A stretch of DNA of 34,365 bases from an uncultured Parvibacter sp. (GCA_947649875.1 CANSTH010000011.1:1-34365); one strand, 5' to 3'. Counted from the first letter of the stretch, positions 18,199-27,238 are shown. The notes: generated by a model from the sequence alone, not told the origin. A program made the numbers and translations.

Positions 18199-19197
18199 AT
18201 GGGAGAAATTGCATTGCAAACCTCATGGGGCGTGCAGATTGCTCTCTACCTGTTCTTGGGCGGCCTAGCCGGCGGCACTGCGCTGGTAACTGGCATTGTC
18301 CAACTGAAACAGGGCGAGAGGTTCAAGAACCTGGTGCGCTTCGGGGCATGGGCGGCGGTGCTGCTTCTGCTGGCAGGCGTGCTGTGCCTGGTGACGGAGG
18401 TTACCATGCCGCTACGGGCCATGCAGCTGTGGCGCGCTTTCACCAACCCCATATCCTGGATGACCATCGGCGCCTGGCTGCTGGTGGCCGGCATCGTGGC
18501 AACGGGGCTGTTCGCCCTTGCGGCCACCCCGGCCATCGGGGGCAAGGTGCTGGGGCAGAAGGCCCCTTCCTTCAAGCGGGTGCTGGCCATCATATCGGCC
18601 GTATTGGGCGCCTGCATCGCCATCTACACCGGCATCCTGCTGTGCGTGCTGCTGAACCATCCGCTGTGGAACACCCCGCTTCTGCCGGTTCTGTTCACCG
18701 TTTCCGCCTTCGATACCGGCATTGCCCTCATCTGCACCTACCTGTGCCTGGGCAAGCCCTTGGGGGCGGCGAAGGAAGCGCCTGCGAAAGACACGCCTTC
18801 CGAGCCTGATGCGGTCGACGGCGAGAAAGCCGCCACGGCCATGAAGGTCACAGAAGATGCTGCCGTCCTTGCCAAGATGACCGCTCTGCTGGAGGAGTGC
18901 AGCGTTGGGCTGATTGCCGCCGAGGCCGTTGTGCTTGCTGTGCTGCTGCTTATGACCAGTGGCGCCGGCGAGGCTGGGGCGCTTTCCGCTTGGGTGCTGA
19001 CCGCAGGGCCCCTGGCCGTGCCCTTCTGGGTGATTCTCATCGTGGCGGGCCTGGCAGTGCCGCTGGTGCTGGAGCTTTTACAGCTCAAGGGCAACCATGC
19101 GAAGTGGATGGCACTCGCCTCCCCCTTGCTCATCTTGGTGGGCGGCTGCGCACTGCGCTTCCTTATCCTGTACGCTGGCCTTCCCCTTGCCCTGTAG
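18199..19197 (+). CDS. NrfD-like membrane anchor subunit
   Basis: WGVQIALYLFLGGLAGGTALVTGIVQL plus about 8 TM segments; SD gaggag before ATG. Confidence 0.85.
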   Translation: MGEIALQTSWGVQIALYLFLGGLAGGTALVTGIVQLKQGERFKNLVRFGAWAAVLLLLAGVLCLVTEVTMPLRAMQLWRAFTNPISWMTIGAWLLVAGIVATGLFALAATPAIGGKVLGQKAPSFKRVLAIISAVLGACIAIYTGILLCVLLNHPLWNTPLLPVLFTVSAFDTGIALICTYLCLGKPLGAAKEAPAKDTPSEPDAVDGEKAATAMKVTEDAAVLAKMTALLEECSVGLIAAEAVVLAVLLLMTSGAGEAGALSAWVLTAGPLAVPFWVILIVAGLAVPLVLELLQLKGNHAKWMALASPLLILVGGCALRFLILYAGLPLAL

Positions 19198-19210
19198 GAG
19201 GCGACTTGCT

Positions 19211-20050
19211 ATGACTTCTATTCAAACTGCTACGCCCCGCTCATCGGTAAGCCGCCGCAACTTCTTGGGCGCGCTGGGGGCTGCCGGCGCCGGGCTTGTG
19301 GCCGCCGCTGCGGCAACGGCCGTGCCCGCCCTTGCCGCCGACAACCTGTCGGGCAAGAAGGGCATTCTGTTCGACGCCACCAAGTGCGTGGGCTGCCATT
19401 ACTGCGAAGTGGCCTGCAAAAAGGCCAACGGGCTTACCTGCGATGTGGCCCTGGACTTGAAGGCTCTCCCCGAAAGCGCCGTTCCCAGCGGCATGAAATC
19501 CGCCGATGTGCTGTTCGGCAAGAACCGCCCAGCGCCCGTAACCGAAGACGACCGCGATGCTAACCGCTGGCTGCGGGTGGTGCGCACCACCGTCGCTGAC
19601 GGCGACAGCAAAGTGGAGCTGAACATGCGCCACTCCTGCACCCACTGCGGCCTATGCGCCAGCGTGTGCCCCTCCGGCGCCATGAATAAGCGCGAGGACG
19701 GCATTATAGACGTGGACCGCGAGCTGTGCATCGGCTGCGGCTACTGTTATCAGGCCTGTCCCTTCGACATTCCCCACTACCCGGCCGAAGGCGACCGAGC
19801 GGTGACGAAATGCACCGGCTGCGCTGGTCGCGTGGACGAGGGGCTGGAGCCCGCCTGCGTGTCCATCTGCCCCACCGGCGCCCTGGCCTTCGGCGATCGC
19901 GCCTCAGTAGCCGCCTCGGGCGAAGCACGCGCGGCGGAGGTCGGCGGCAACGCCCACCTCTTCGGCAAGACTGAGCTGGGCGGCATCGGGGTGATGACGG
20001 TGACAGCCCACTCCAGCCAGGACAGCGGACTGCCGCCCCTGCCCAACTAG
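19211..20050 (+). CDS. Tat-exported 4Fe-4S dicluster protein (HybA/NrfC-like)
   Basis: Tat motif VSRRNFLGALGAAGAGLVAAAAATAVPALA; KCVGCHYCEVACKKANG, CTHCGLCASVCPSGAM, LCIGCGYCYQACPFDIPHYP, CTGCAGRVDEGLEPACVSICPTGAL. Confidence 0.93.
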   Translation: MTSIQTATPRSSVSRRNFLGALGAAGAGLVAAAAATAVPALAADNLSGKKGILFDATKCVGCHYCEVACKKANGLTCDVALDLKALPESAVPSGMKSADVLFGKNRPAPVTEDDRDANRWLRVVRTTVADGDSKVELNMRHSCTHCGLCASVCPSGAMNKREDGIIDVDRELCIGCGYCYQACPFDIPHYPAEGDRAVTKCTGCAGRVDEGLEPACVSICPTGALAFGDRASVAASGEARAAEVGGNAHLFGKTELGGIGVMTVTAHSSQDSGLPPLPN

Positions 20051-20060
20051 CCCTCCCCTC

Positions 20061-20099
20061 GGGGCGTCCGCATCCCCCTGACATTTCAGCGGGCGCCCC
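20061..20099. terminator. Hairpin in 4Fe-4S/fdhD intergenic region
   Basis: ggggcgtccgc (20061-20071)/gcgggcgcccc (20089-20099), one mismatch, followed by ttt. Confidence 0.5.
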
Positions 20100-20110
20100 T
20101 TTCCGCACAA

Positions 20111-20140
20111 ACAGCGCCCCAACCCCCCACGGGGCGCTGT
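20111..20140. terminator. Second hairpin in 4Fe-4S/fdhD intergenic region
   Basis: acagcgcccc-aaccccccac-ggggcgctgt, perfect 10-bp arms. Confidence 0.5.
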
Positions 20141-20276
20141 CTGCAAGAACGTCAAGGCAGCATGGGGCATTTACGGTGCGGTTTCACCGCGTTCAGCAGG
20201 GCGGATTGCCTGCGGCCACCCGACACAGGCGCGCTTGCCCCCCATCTTCGCCTTTCCCGTATCCGAGGTGATTCCC

Positions 20277-21191
20277 GTGAAAGCCATCGGCTGTTCCCCC
20301 GCCCAACCGACGCTTGCCAGCTGCGAGTACGCCCTGTGCCGCCCCGACGGCAGCGCCTCGGCGGTGCAAAGCCAAACCCAACACGAGCACCTGCTGAGTA
20401 TCGTGATGAACGGCCAGCTGGCCTTCACCCTCACCTGCACTCCGCAGTACCTGTTGGAACTGACACTGGGGCGGCTGTTCAGCGAGGGGCTGATAAGCGA
20501 CATCAGCGACGTTGCCTCTATCCACGGCTGTCAGAAGGGCGATGTGGTGAAAGTGAAGCTGCAGGACGGCGCCCGGTTCGAGCAGGCGAAAGCCGTTCGC
20601 GTATCTACCTGCAACGACGCCCGCGAGGCTCACTTGGCAAGGCGGCGCCGTCTAGAGCTTCCGCCGCTGGAACCCGCCGTCTTCGACCGCCGTTGGGTGT
20701 TCGCCGCCGCCGAGGCCTTCGCCCAGGACACCCCCATGCACCAACGCTCGCGGGGCGCCCACAGCTGTTCTTTGGCGCAAGGCGGGCGTATACTGTTCTC
20801 GTGCGAGGATCTGGGCCGCCACAACGCCTTCGACAAGGCTATAGGCTGGGGGCTGCGCAACGGGGTGGACTTCCGCCGCTGCTTCGCCATAACCAGCGGC
20901 CGCGTGCCCACCGACATGGCCGCCAAAGCGGTGCGCGCGGGCATTCCCGTGCTGCTGTCCGCCTCGGTGCCCACCGATGCAGCCCTGCAACTGGCCCACG
21001 AGAAAAACCTCACCATCATCGGCCGCATCAAACCCGATGGCGTAGCAGTCTATCACGACCCCACGGGCTCGATGGCCATGCCTTACCACATATCTTCCAG
21101 CGTCACCAAACGGCAGCCTGCCTTCTGCGCTTCGGCCCTGCACTCTTCAGTGAATCCCGCCTTCGAGAACAGAAGCAGTTGCAGGGGCTGA
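20277..21191 (+). CDS. fdhD: FdhD-family sulfurtransferase (Mo/W cofactor sulfuration)
   Basis: GRILFSCEDLGRHNAFDKAIGWGLRNGVDFRRCFAITSGRVPTDMAAKAVRAGIPVLLSASVPTDAALQLAHEKNLTIIGRI; GTG start with SD gaggtg (an upstream TTG at 20235 is possible). Confidence 0.9.
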   Translation: MKAIGCSPAQPTLASCEYALCRPDGSASAVQSQTQHEHLLSIVMNGQLAFTLTCTPQYLLELTLGRLFSEGLISDISDVASIHGCQKGDVVKVKLQDGARFEQAKAVRVSTCNDAREAHLARRRRLELPPLEPAVFDRRWVFAAAEAFAQDTPMHQRSRGAHSCSLAQGGRILFSCEDLGRHNAFDKAIGWGLRNGVDFRRCFAITSGRVPTDMAAKAVRAGIPVLLSASVPTDAALQLAHEKNLTIIGRIKPDGVAVYHDPTGSMAMPYHISSSVTKRQPAFCASALHSSVNPAFENRSSCRG

Positions 21192-22498
21192 CCATGCTGG
21201 ATTAGCGAGGCGCGATGCTGAAGGGTACGGAGCACGTCATCGCCTACCGGCTTCGACTGCCATTTGCACTCGCCGCAAATGAGGGTTCCGTCATCGCACT
21301 GGGCCACAACGTCTATCTCGGCCTGAGCCTTGCGGACAGGATCGGTTCCCCACCAGCGGCCCACATTTAAAATGAAAGGAACATCGTCCCTCATGGATTC
21401 TTCAAGCAGCCATTGTCGACACACTTCTTCAAAAACCGGCCCCGTGTAGGTGGCAAGATGCTCGCGGACTATCAGCTGCGCCACTTCACGCTCACGTCCT
21501 ACCTGCAAGGGCGTAAGATACTGGGGGACAAACCGGTACCAAAACCGAAAGAGAGGATCGCTCACGACGTAACGAACCTTCTTCCTGCTGGCGTCCACCA
21601 TGGGCTCTTCGCGACGAATAATCCCCAGCTCGATAAGCGACTTGAGATAGCTGGTGGCAGCAGTGCGCTCGATGCCCGCCCCATCGGCAATATTGGTGAG
21701 CTTTCCTTCTCCACCGGCAATCGTCTGAATAATTGCCTTGTATTTTGCTGGTTCCCGCATCTCCTGCTGCAGAAAGGCATCCGGCTCCCCAAAGAGAAAG
21801 CTGTCGATGCCTAACACGTTTTGGGCAATGTTCTGCTCTACCGAAAGACCGGTATCGAACTGTTCCAAGTAAAGAGGCACTCCACCGGCAATCCCATACC
21901 ACGCAACATTGTCCTCAACAGAAGCGCCGGACAAAAGCTGGCACGCCTCCCTGAAGCCGAAGGGCTCGACTTTAATTTGCGCCGTACGTCGCCCGTAGAG
22001 GGGGCTCTTGTACCCCAGCACCTGATGTTCCATGAAACTCATCGACGAGCCGCATAGGATAAGGAACAGATTACTAGCCTCCCGGTTCTTGTCGATAAGA
22101 TGCTGCAAAACGGAGGAAACGGATTTGTCGCTCTGGGCAAGATAAGGGTATTCGTCGATGACGAACACCAGCCGTTGCTGGCTGGCAAGCGAGAACACAT
22201 AAGAGAAGGCGTCCTCGAATGCGGGAAAGACGGCTACCGGTTTGTCGGTTAGCTCGAATGAGCCGAAGTTGCCCGACTCTGCGAATTCGGCGATAGCCTT
22301 GCTCAGCGCCACGAGATTTTCTTTGGCAGTTGATTCGCGGGCCGAAAAGAAAATAGCCCTTTTCCCCTCCACAAATTGGTTGATGAGGCTAGTCTTTCCC
22401 ACGCGCCGCCGCCCGTAAACAACCGGCATCTGAAAACCTGGAGCCCCATACAGTCTTTCAAGGGTGTCCAATTCCCGCTGCCTGCCAACAAACTTCAT
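21083..22498 (-). CDS. AAA ATPase / DUF234-type ATP-binding protein
   Basis: MKFVGRQRELDTLERLYGAPGFQMPVVYGRRRVGKTSLINQFVEGKRAIFFSAR; VFVIDEYPYLA; C-terminal EIDVVAQCDDGTLICGECKWQ nuclease-like motif. Confidence 0.85.
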   Translation of the reverse strand: MKFVGRQRELDTLERLYGAPGFQMPVVYGRRRVGKTSLINQFVEGKRAIFFSARESTAKENLVALSKAIAEFAESGNFGSFELTDKPVAVFPAFEDAFSYVFSLASQQRLVFVIDEYPYLAQSDKSVSSVLQHLIDKNREASNLFLILCGSSMSFMEHQVLGYKSPLYGRRTAQIKVEPFGFREACQLLSGASVEDNVAWYGIAGGVPLYLEQFDTGLSVEQNIAQNVLGIDSFLFGEPDAFLQQEMREPAKYKAIIQTIAGGEGKLTNIADGAGIERTAATSYLKSLIELGIIRREEPMVDASRKKVRYVVSDPLFRFWYRFVPQYLTPLQVGREREVAQLIVREHLATYTGPVFEEVCRQWLLEESMRDDVPFILNVGRWWGTDPVRKAQAEIDVVAQCDDGTLICGECKWQSKPVGDDVLRTLQHRASLIQHGQPLQLLLFSKAGFTEECRAEAQKAGCRLVTLEDMW

Positions 22499-22507
22499 GC
22501 CATCACC

Positions 22508-22548
22508 TTTTGTATAGTTACGTTTATACTATTTACGATTATACAAAA
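22508..22548. promoter_or_regulatory. AT-rich promoter/operator region of the ATPase gene
   Basis: ttttgtata (22508-22516)/tatacaaaa (22540-22548); direct repeats ttacgtttatac (22518-22529) and ttacgattatac (22533-22544); minus strand contains TATAAT. Confidence 0.5.
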
Positions 22549-22659
22549 TAGGCAATCCTTGACAAGAGAATCCACAGCGGGAACACGAGGCTATAGCGCA
22601 CCGGCACGATGTCGCAACGACACGGTCTCACCCGGTCACAAAAACCAACCAGCCGCGCC

Positions 22660-23778
22660 CTATTCCCCCGACTGGTCCTTCACGAAGGTTTGCACGCTGA
22701 TGGAGGCAACGGCGCACAAAAGGCCGCCCACCACCCATGCCATCCAGAAAAACGGAGTGCGGTAATCGGGCACAAATAGCATCACCAGGCCGGCTATGGT
22801 GGCCACCACCATGATGAGGCCGCACAGGCCACCGGTCAGCTGGCTCTTGCGCCGTTTGCGCTCAAGGCGGGCACGGACGCGGGTCAGCTCCTCATCGGAG
22901 GCCTCTGTTACTCCCAGCAAATTGCACAGCTGCTCATCGGTGTACATGGCGCGCAGCGCCGCCACGTCCTCATAGGCCAGGATCTTTCCCTCATCGCTCT
23001 CGGCGATGGTCTGCTCGCGGGCCTCGTTGTAATTGGCAATGTTCAGGCGCCCCAGCATGATGCCGCCGTATACAATAAGGGCAGCACCCACCGCCACCAG
23101 AGCTATAAGCCCCGCAGCAGCCAGCTGCTGCGCTACCTCAGAAGCCTCATCGAAGAAGATGCACAGCACAACTCCGCCAAAGATGCACAAGATGCCGCCC
23201 ACCAGCTGCCACACAAACGCCTGCTGCGTTCTCTGGCGGTCCTCTGCGGTGTAGAAGTCCTGCAGGAAGGGATGGCTGCGCTGAAACTCTGCATGTCGGA
23301 ACGCAGCGGTCACCAACAGCGCTACGCCAATGCCAATGCCGAGGAACAGGGGGATGGCACCCAGTGCCTCGATGCTGGCCGGCCCCTGAAGATCACCGAT
23401 GCCAGCAATGGCCACAAACAGCGCTGCCCCCATAACGATGCTGAAGACGCCCAAAGCAAGGCGCCGGGCGAAAGCGCGCATATGTTGGTCGTAGCCGCAC
23501 ACATCCTGAGGTGGCGCGCCAGCAGAGGCGCGCATAGCTTGGGCCTTGGCCCTTGCGGATCCAGTAGGAGGCTGGCCAGTGAGGTCCCCTTGCACTAAAT
23601 CATCCAAGCTGCACTCGAATATCTGGCACATCTTCAGCAGCTTGTCCATCTCAGGGTAAGAGCGCTCGGCCTCCCATTTGGTTACCGATTGGCGGCTCAC
23701 CCCCAGCAGCATGGCCAGCTGCTCTTGGGTCATGGAGTGAGTGGCGCGCAGGTACTGCAAGTTCTCGCGGAAGCTCAT
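22660..23778 (-). CDS. XRE-family HTH protein with C-terminal transmembrane segments
   Basis: MSFRENLQYLRATHSMTQEQLAMLLGVSRQSVTKWEAERSYPEMDKLLKMCQIFECSLDDLVQGD, followed by about 6 hydrophobic helices. Confidence 0.88.
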   Translation of the reverse strand: MSFRENLQYLRATHSMTQEQLAMLLGVSRQSVTKWEAERSYPEMDKLLKMCQIFECSLDDLVQGDLTGQPPTGSARAKAQAMRASAGAPPQDVCGYDQHMRAFARRLALGVFSIVMGAALFVAIAGIGDLQGPASIEALGAIPLFLGIGIGVALLVTAAFRHAEFQRSHPFLQDFYTAEDRQRTQQAFVWQLVGGILCIFGGVVLCIFFDEASEVAQQLAAAGLIALVAVGAALIVYGGIMLGRLNIANYNEAREQTIAESDEGKILAYEDVAALRAMYTDEQLCNLLGVTEASDEELTRVRARLERKRRKSQLTGGLCGLIMVVATIAGLVMLFVPDYRTPFFWMAWVVGGLLCAVASISVQTFVKDQSGE

Positions 23779-24155
23779 GGTTCTTCGCTTTCTTATGATG
23801 TGCGGTGCCGCTTGGAAGTCGCGCACCGCGAACGGTCGGGAATGTTGATCAACAGCGCCCACTTTACCGGTTGCCGCGCCGTCCCGCCACCAACTTCCGG
23901 CATCATTTTCGCATATTTTCAGGTGCCTTGCGGTTGCTTTCCCCAGATGAGAAGCCATTGGGCCCATAGACGCAAGACCGGCAAAAACCAGCATCCGCAA
24001 TCTGGGGGGATCAGCAGTGCTGGGGCTGCACCTTCGCCTGAACGGATGGCTCGCACGCGATTGCAGCGCAGGCAGAGATAGAATCTCTGCCCTACGATGG
24101 GCCACTTGAAGTCTTTCTGCCCCAGCCATGATGAACCACTTGGAACCTTGGTGTT

Positions 24156-25556
24156 CTAGCTGGATGCCGAAGGGTAGGCCACTGCACCAGTGGCAATGCA
24201 GATGACGCACAGCAGCATAAACGCGCAACCGATGGCCACCAATATGACCCCCAGGATAAGGCCCCTCTTGAACGTTTGGCCCTTCATGAAGGGAATGTGG
24301 CGCCGTAGCCAACGCTTGTCCAGCAACGCGTAGGCAATGCCGGAGAAGCAGGGCCAGAAGAACCCAATGTACTCCATGAGCAGAAACCACAAGGGTAATT
24401 GCTGGTCGTTCTGATTGGGATTCACCACCGCTACCGTACTGGCCAGCATGAACAGCCCCCAGGTAAGCAGCACCAACACGTTCCACACCATGCCCACCAC
24501 GATAGATGCCCGGTAGGCAGTAGAAGGGGAAGCTGGCGCCTGGGAAGAAATGCCAACCGGAGAGGACGCATCTGCAGCATTTGGGCTGGTTGATGCCGCC
24601 GAACATGCCGTTCCCACCACAGGAGAGGCGAATGCGGCCAAAGGCGCCTCAGAACCGGACGCTCCAGACGGCGGAAAAGCGGCGGACGAAGGAGGAGCCA
24701 ACGGCACTCCGGCCGCTTGCCCCTGTCCGGCCTGGGCACGATGCGGCATCTCCGCCTGGGCAGCGGCCATAAACGCCGCTTTTAGCTCTTGCACCGACTG
24801 GAAACGGGACGCAGGATCGAACGCGCAGGCGCGGGCCAGCACACCGCGCACAAGCGGCGGAATCTCCGGATCGGGGAATCCAGCGCGCACCACCGCTGGC
24901 GACGGCTCCCGCTCGGTGAGCAGGAAGTACAGAATCATCCCCAGCGCATAGCCATCGCTGCGCACGTCAGTTTGGCCGTAGCCGAACTGCTCGGGCGGCG
25001 CATAGGAGCGAGTGCCGAAGTGAGTGGTATCGCTATCGGCGCCGTCCCGGTAAGGGCGGGCAATGCCGAAGTCCAGCACCGTCAGCTGCCCCTCTCCCAC
25101 CAGCACGTTATCGGGTTTCAGGTCGCGATGGATGAGCGGTGAGGGCGCAAGCGAATGCATCTCGGCAACGCCATCGCACAACAGCGGGAACCAGCGAAGC
25201 GCCAGCTTGAGCGAGGGGTCGCAGGCAAACACCTCGTCCCGCAGCGTGCGGCCGGCCACGAATTCCATCACCACTATCAGCTCGTCGTCGCGACGATGCA
25301 CGTCGTAGATACGCGGCAGATGTAAGAAGCGCCGCCCCGCCCGCTGGGCCTCTAGCAAGTGATAATAGCCCTTCCCCATTTCCGCATCGCAGTTGATGCG
25401 CTTGCGCACAAACGGCCCCAGCTGCGCGTCGTTGGCCCCCACAAAATAAACCACTTCGGTGGTCTCGTGGGGCGACTGCTTTAGCACCCGTTGCACGCGA
25501 TAGCAGTCATCGCGTGCAAGGGCATCCAAGTATGTGGCAAGGGGATCGTTTTCCAT
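24156..25556 (-). CDS. Serine/threonine protein kinase with C-terminal TM segments
   Basis: IHRDLKPDNVLVGEGQLTVLDFGIARPY; GTRSYAPPEQFGYGQTDVRSDGYALGMILYFLLT; start at MENDPLATYLD. Confidence 0.92.
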   Translation of the reverse strand: MENDPLATYLDALARDDCYRVQRVLKQSPHETTEVVYFVGANDAQLGPFVRKRINCDAEMGKGYYHLLEAQRAGRRFLHLPRIYDVHRRDDELIVVMEFVAGRTLRDEVFACDPSLKLALRWFPLLCDGVAEMHSLAPSPLIHRDLKPDNVLVGEGQLTVLDFGIARPYRDGADSDTTHFGTRSYAPPEQFGYGQTDVRSDGYALGMILYFLLTEREPSPAVVRAGFPDPEIPPLVRGVLARACAFDPASRFQSVQELKAAFMAAAQAEMPHRAQAGQGQAAGVPLAPPSSAAFPPSGASGSEAPLAAFASPVVGTACSAASTSPNAADASSPVGISSQAPASPSTAYRASIVVGMVWNVLVLLTWGLFMLASTVAVVNPNQNDQQLPLWFLLMEYIGFFWPCFSGIAYALLDKRWLRRHIPFMKGQTFKRGLILGVILVAIGCAFMLLCVICIATGAVAYPSASS

Positions 25557-25653
25557 GGAGCCCATCATACCAAAAGCGCAGGACAGGCGCGCCCATGCCT
25601 CATCGGACTTCTGCCGATTCCACCGGCGCTCGATGCGACGCAAATGATATCCG

Positions 25654-26097
25654 TTAGCTGAGAGTAGGCTCGCCGAAGCGGTACAGGTCTTCCTCCACTT
25701 GCTGCAGCGATGCCCCGCGGTCGATGGAGAAGATGATGATGGCGTCGCGGCGGCTCTTGCAGTACAGCTCGTTGGCGCCGCCCGCCTTCAGCAACCGGTT
25801 AGTCTCTCGCAGCGTGCAGCCCATGGCCAGGGCAATCTTCAGCAGGTTGTCCCGCGAAGCCCGTCGCGCACCGGTGAAAATCTGATAGCCGAAGGTCTCG
25901 TTGATGCCCGCTTCTCGCACCACCGCCGCACGCTTCAGCCCCTTCGCCTCCAAGAGCTGGGCCAAATAGCCGCTCAAGCTGCGCTCCCCTACATCGGCTT
26001 TCTTGATGAAGGCACGCGGGTCGGGAGCTCTCAAAAGCTCTGCAAGCATGTCTTCTGTGAGCGGCTCTTCCACGCGCTTCTTTCTCCTTCGTCCCAT
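25654..26097 (-). CDS. HTH (XRE-like) protein adjacent to kinase
   Basis: MGRRRKKRVEEPLTEDMLAELLRAPDP...LSGYLAQLLEAKGLKRAAVVREAGINETFGYQIFTGARRASRDNLLKIALAMGCTLRETNRLLKAGG. Confidence 0.8.
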   Translation of the reverse strand: MGRRRKKRVEEPLTEDMLAELLRAPDPRAFIKKADVGERSLSGYLAQLLEAKGLKRAAVVREAGINETFGYQIFTGARRASRDNLLKIALAMGCTLRETNRLLKAGGANELYCKSRRDAIIIFSIDRGASLQQVEEDLYRFGEPTLS

Positions 26098-26307
26098 TTC
26101 AGGCTCCGAACGGCAGAGGGTGGGGGCATTGGCCACCTTGTCTCGGTCTGCGCCGCTTCACGCTGCTGCAGAAACGTGGCGAATCGCCCGACCTCTGTCG
26201 TCTTCTCATTGTAACGGCAGATCGCCGCCCGAGGGAACAGCCCCCCGGTGCGGCAACCTGAAAACATCGCGGCATTCCACTGCTACTACCACTGTGCAAA
26301 ATTGCAA

Positions 26308-26470
26308 GATTTGTACGCCATTCCGATTAGTCGAATACCATTTTCAACGGCTCATTTGGGTGAGTGCGCCATTATGCCAGGTCACAGCCGTGTGCGAGAT
26401 TCGAAACGAGGGATACCTTCTCGATCGTCGTACAAATCTCGCTTTTTTGCGCGCCGAAGCGTACAAATCT
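26308..26470. promoter_or_regulatory. Three copies of CGTACAAATCT motif upstream of HTH/kinase genes
   Basis: agatttgtacg (26308-26318, inverted), cgtacaaatct (26429-26439), cgtacaaatct (26460-26470). Confidence 0.45.
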
Positions 26471-26518
26471 CATCTTTTCGGCCATCTGGATTCCGTTGAC
26501 CTTCGCACCCAGATGCCG

Positions 26519-27238
26519 TTAGCTCAGCGAGAACGTCTTTTCTGCAAGCAGCTCATCGCTGAAACTGAACAGCTCTTCCACCTCAACGGTCACATCGCTG
26601 GTATCCGTCAGCTCGTAGGCCAGCGCGTAGGTAACAGAGGCGCCCGGCTTAATCTCGCTCATCGACTTGCTGCTTTCCGCGCCGTCCACGCCGATGGCGC
26701 CCTCCAGCTGCATGCCATTCTGGAATGCCTTGGCACTTACCGCCACCAAGGGGCTAACGGCTTCATCGGAGTTGTTGACGAAGGTATAAGACACCAGGAT
26801 AGCCGGGTTGCCCTGGTAGTCATCCACTGTACGGGTCTCGCCGATGGTCACCTGGTAGTCGGCCGCCTCGCCGCCGCTCTGGGCTGCTTCCGGCTGCTGG
26901 GCTTCTGACCCCTGAGTCCCTTGGGCCGACTGCTGTGCCGCCTGCCCCGAGTCACCCTGCCCCTTGCCAGCGGCATCGGAGGCAGCCCCCGCACTGCCGT
27001 ACATCACCGCAGTCACCAGCAGCGCGATGATGCCCAACACTAACCCGGCAATGGCAATGCCCTTGCCGCCTTTCGTGCCCTTCACCGTTTGCCACACGCC
27101 GATGCCGCCAAAGATGATGGCCAGCAGCACGAACGGGAACGACAGCAGGTTCAGCAGCGGCACGAACGAGCTGACCAGCGCAATGATGCCGCATACCAGG
27201 CCCGCCACTGCAAGACCGGAGGTTGATTTCTTCTCCAC
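26519..27238 (-). CDS. DUF4190/DUF5067-like membrane-anchored protein
   Basis: SGLAVAGLVCGIIALVSSF...GGIGVWQTVKGTKGGKGIAIAGLVLGIIALL then extracellular DYQVTIGETRTVDDYQGNPAILVSYTFVNNSDEAVSPLVAVSAKAFQNGMQLE. Confidence 0.8.
   Translation of the reverse strand: MEKKSTSGLAVAGLVCGIIALVSSFVPLLNLLSFPFVLLAIIFGGIGVWQTVKGTKGGKGIAIAGLVLGIIALLVTAVMYGSAGAASDAAGKGQGDSGQAAQQSAQGTQGSEAQQPEAAQSGGEAADYQVTIGETRTVDDYQGNPAILVSYTFVNNSDEAVSPLVAVSAKAFQNGMQLEGAIGVDGAESSKSMSEIKPGASVTYALAYELTDTSDVTVEVEELFSFSDELLAEKTFSLS

Noticed and set aside
23779-24606. N-terminal extension of ORF 22660..24606
   Set aside because: Overlaps the kinase gene antisense; real start is MSFRENLQ at 23778
26483-26515. catctgg...ccagatg inverted repeat after the DUF4190/DUF5067-like gene
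   Set aside because: Only 7-bp arms with a 19-nt loop; too weak to call a terminator
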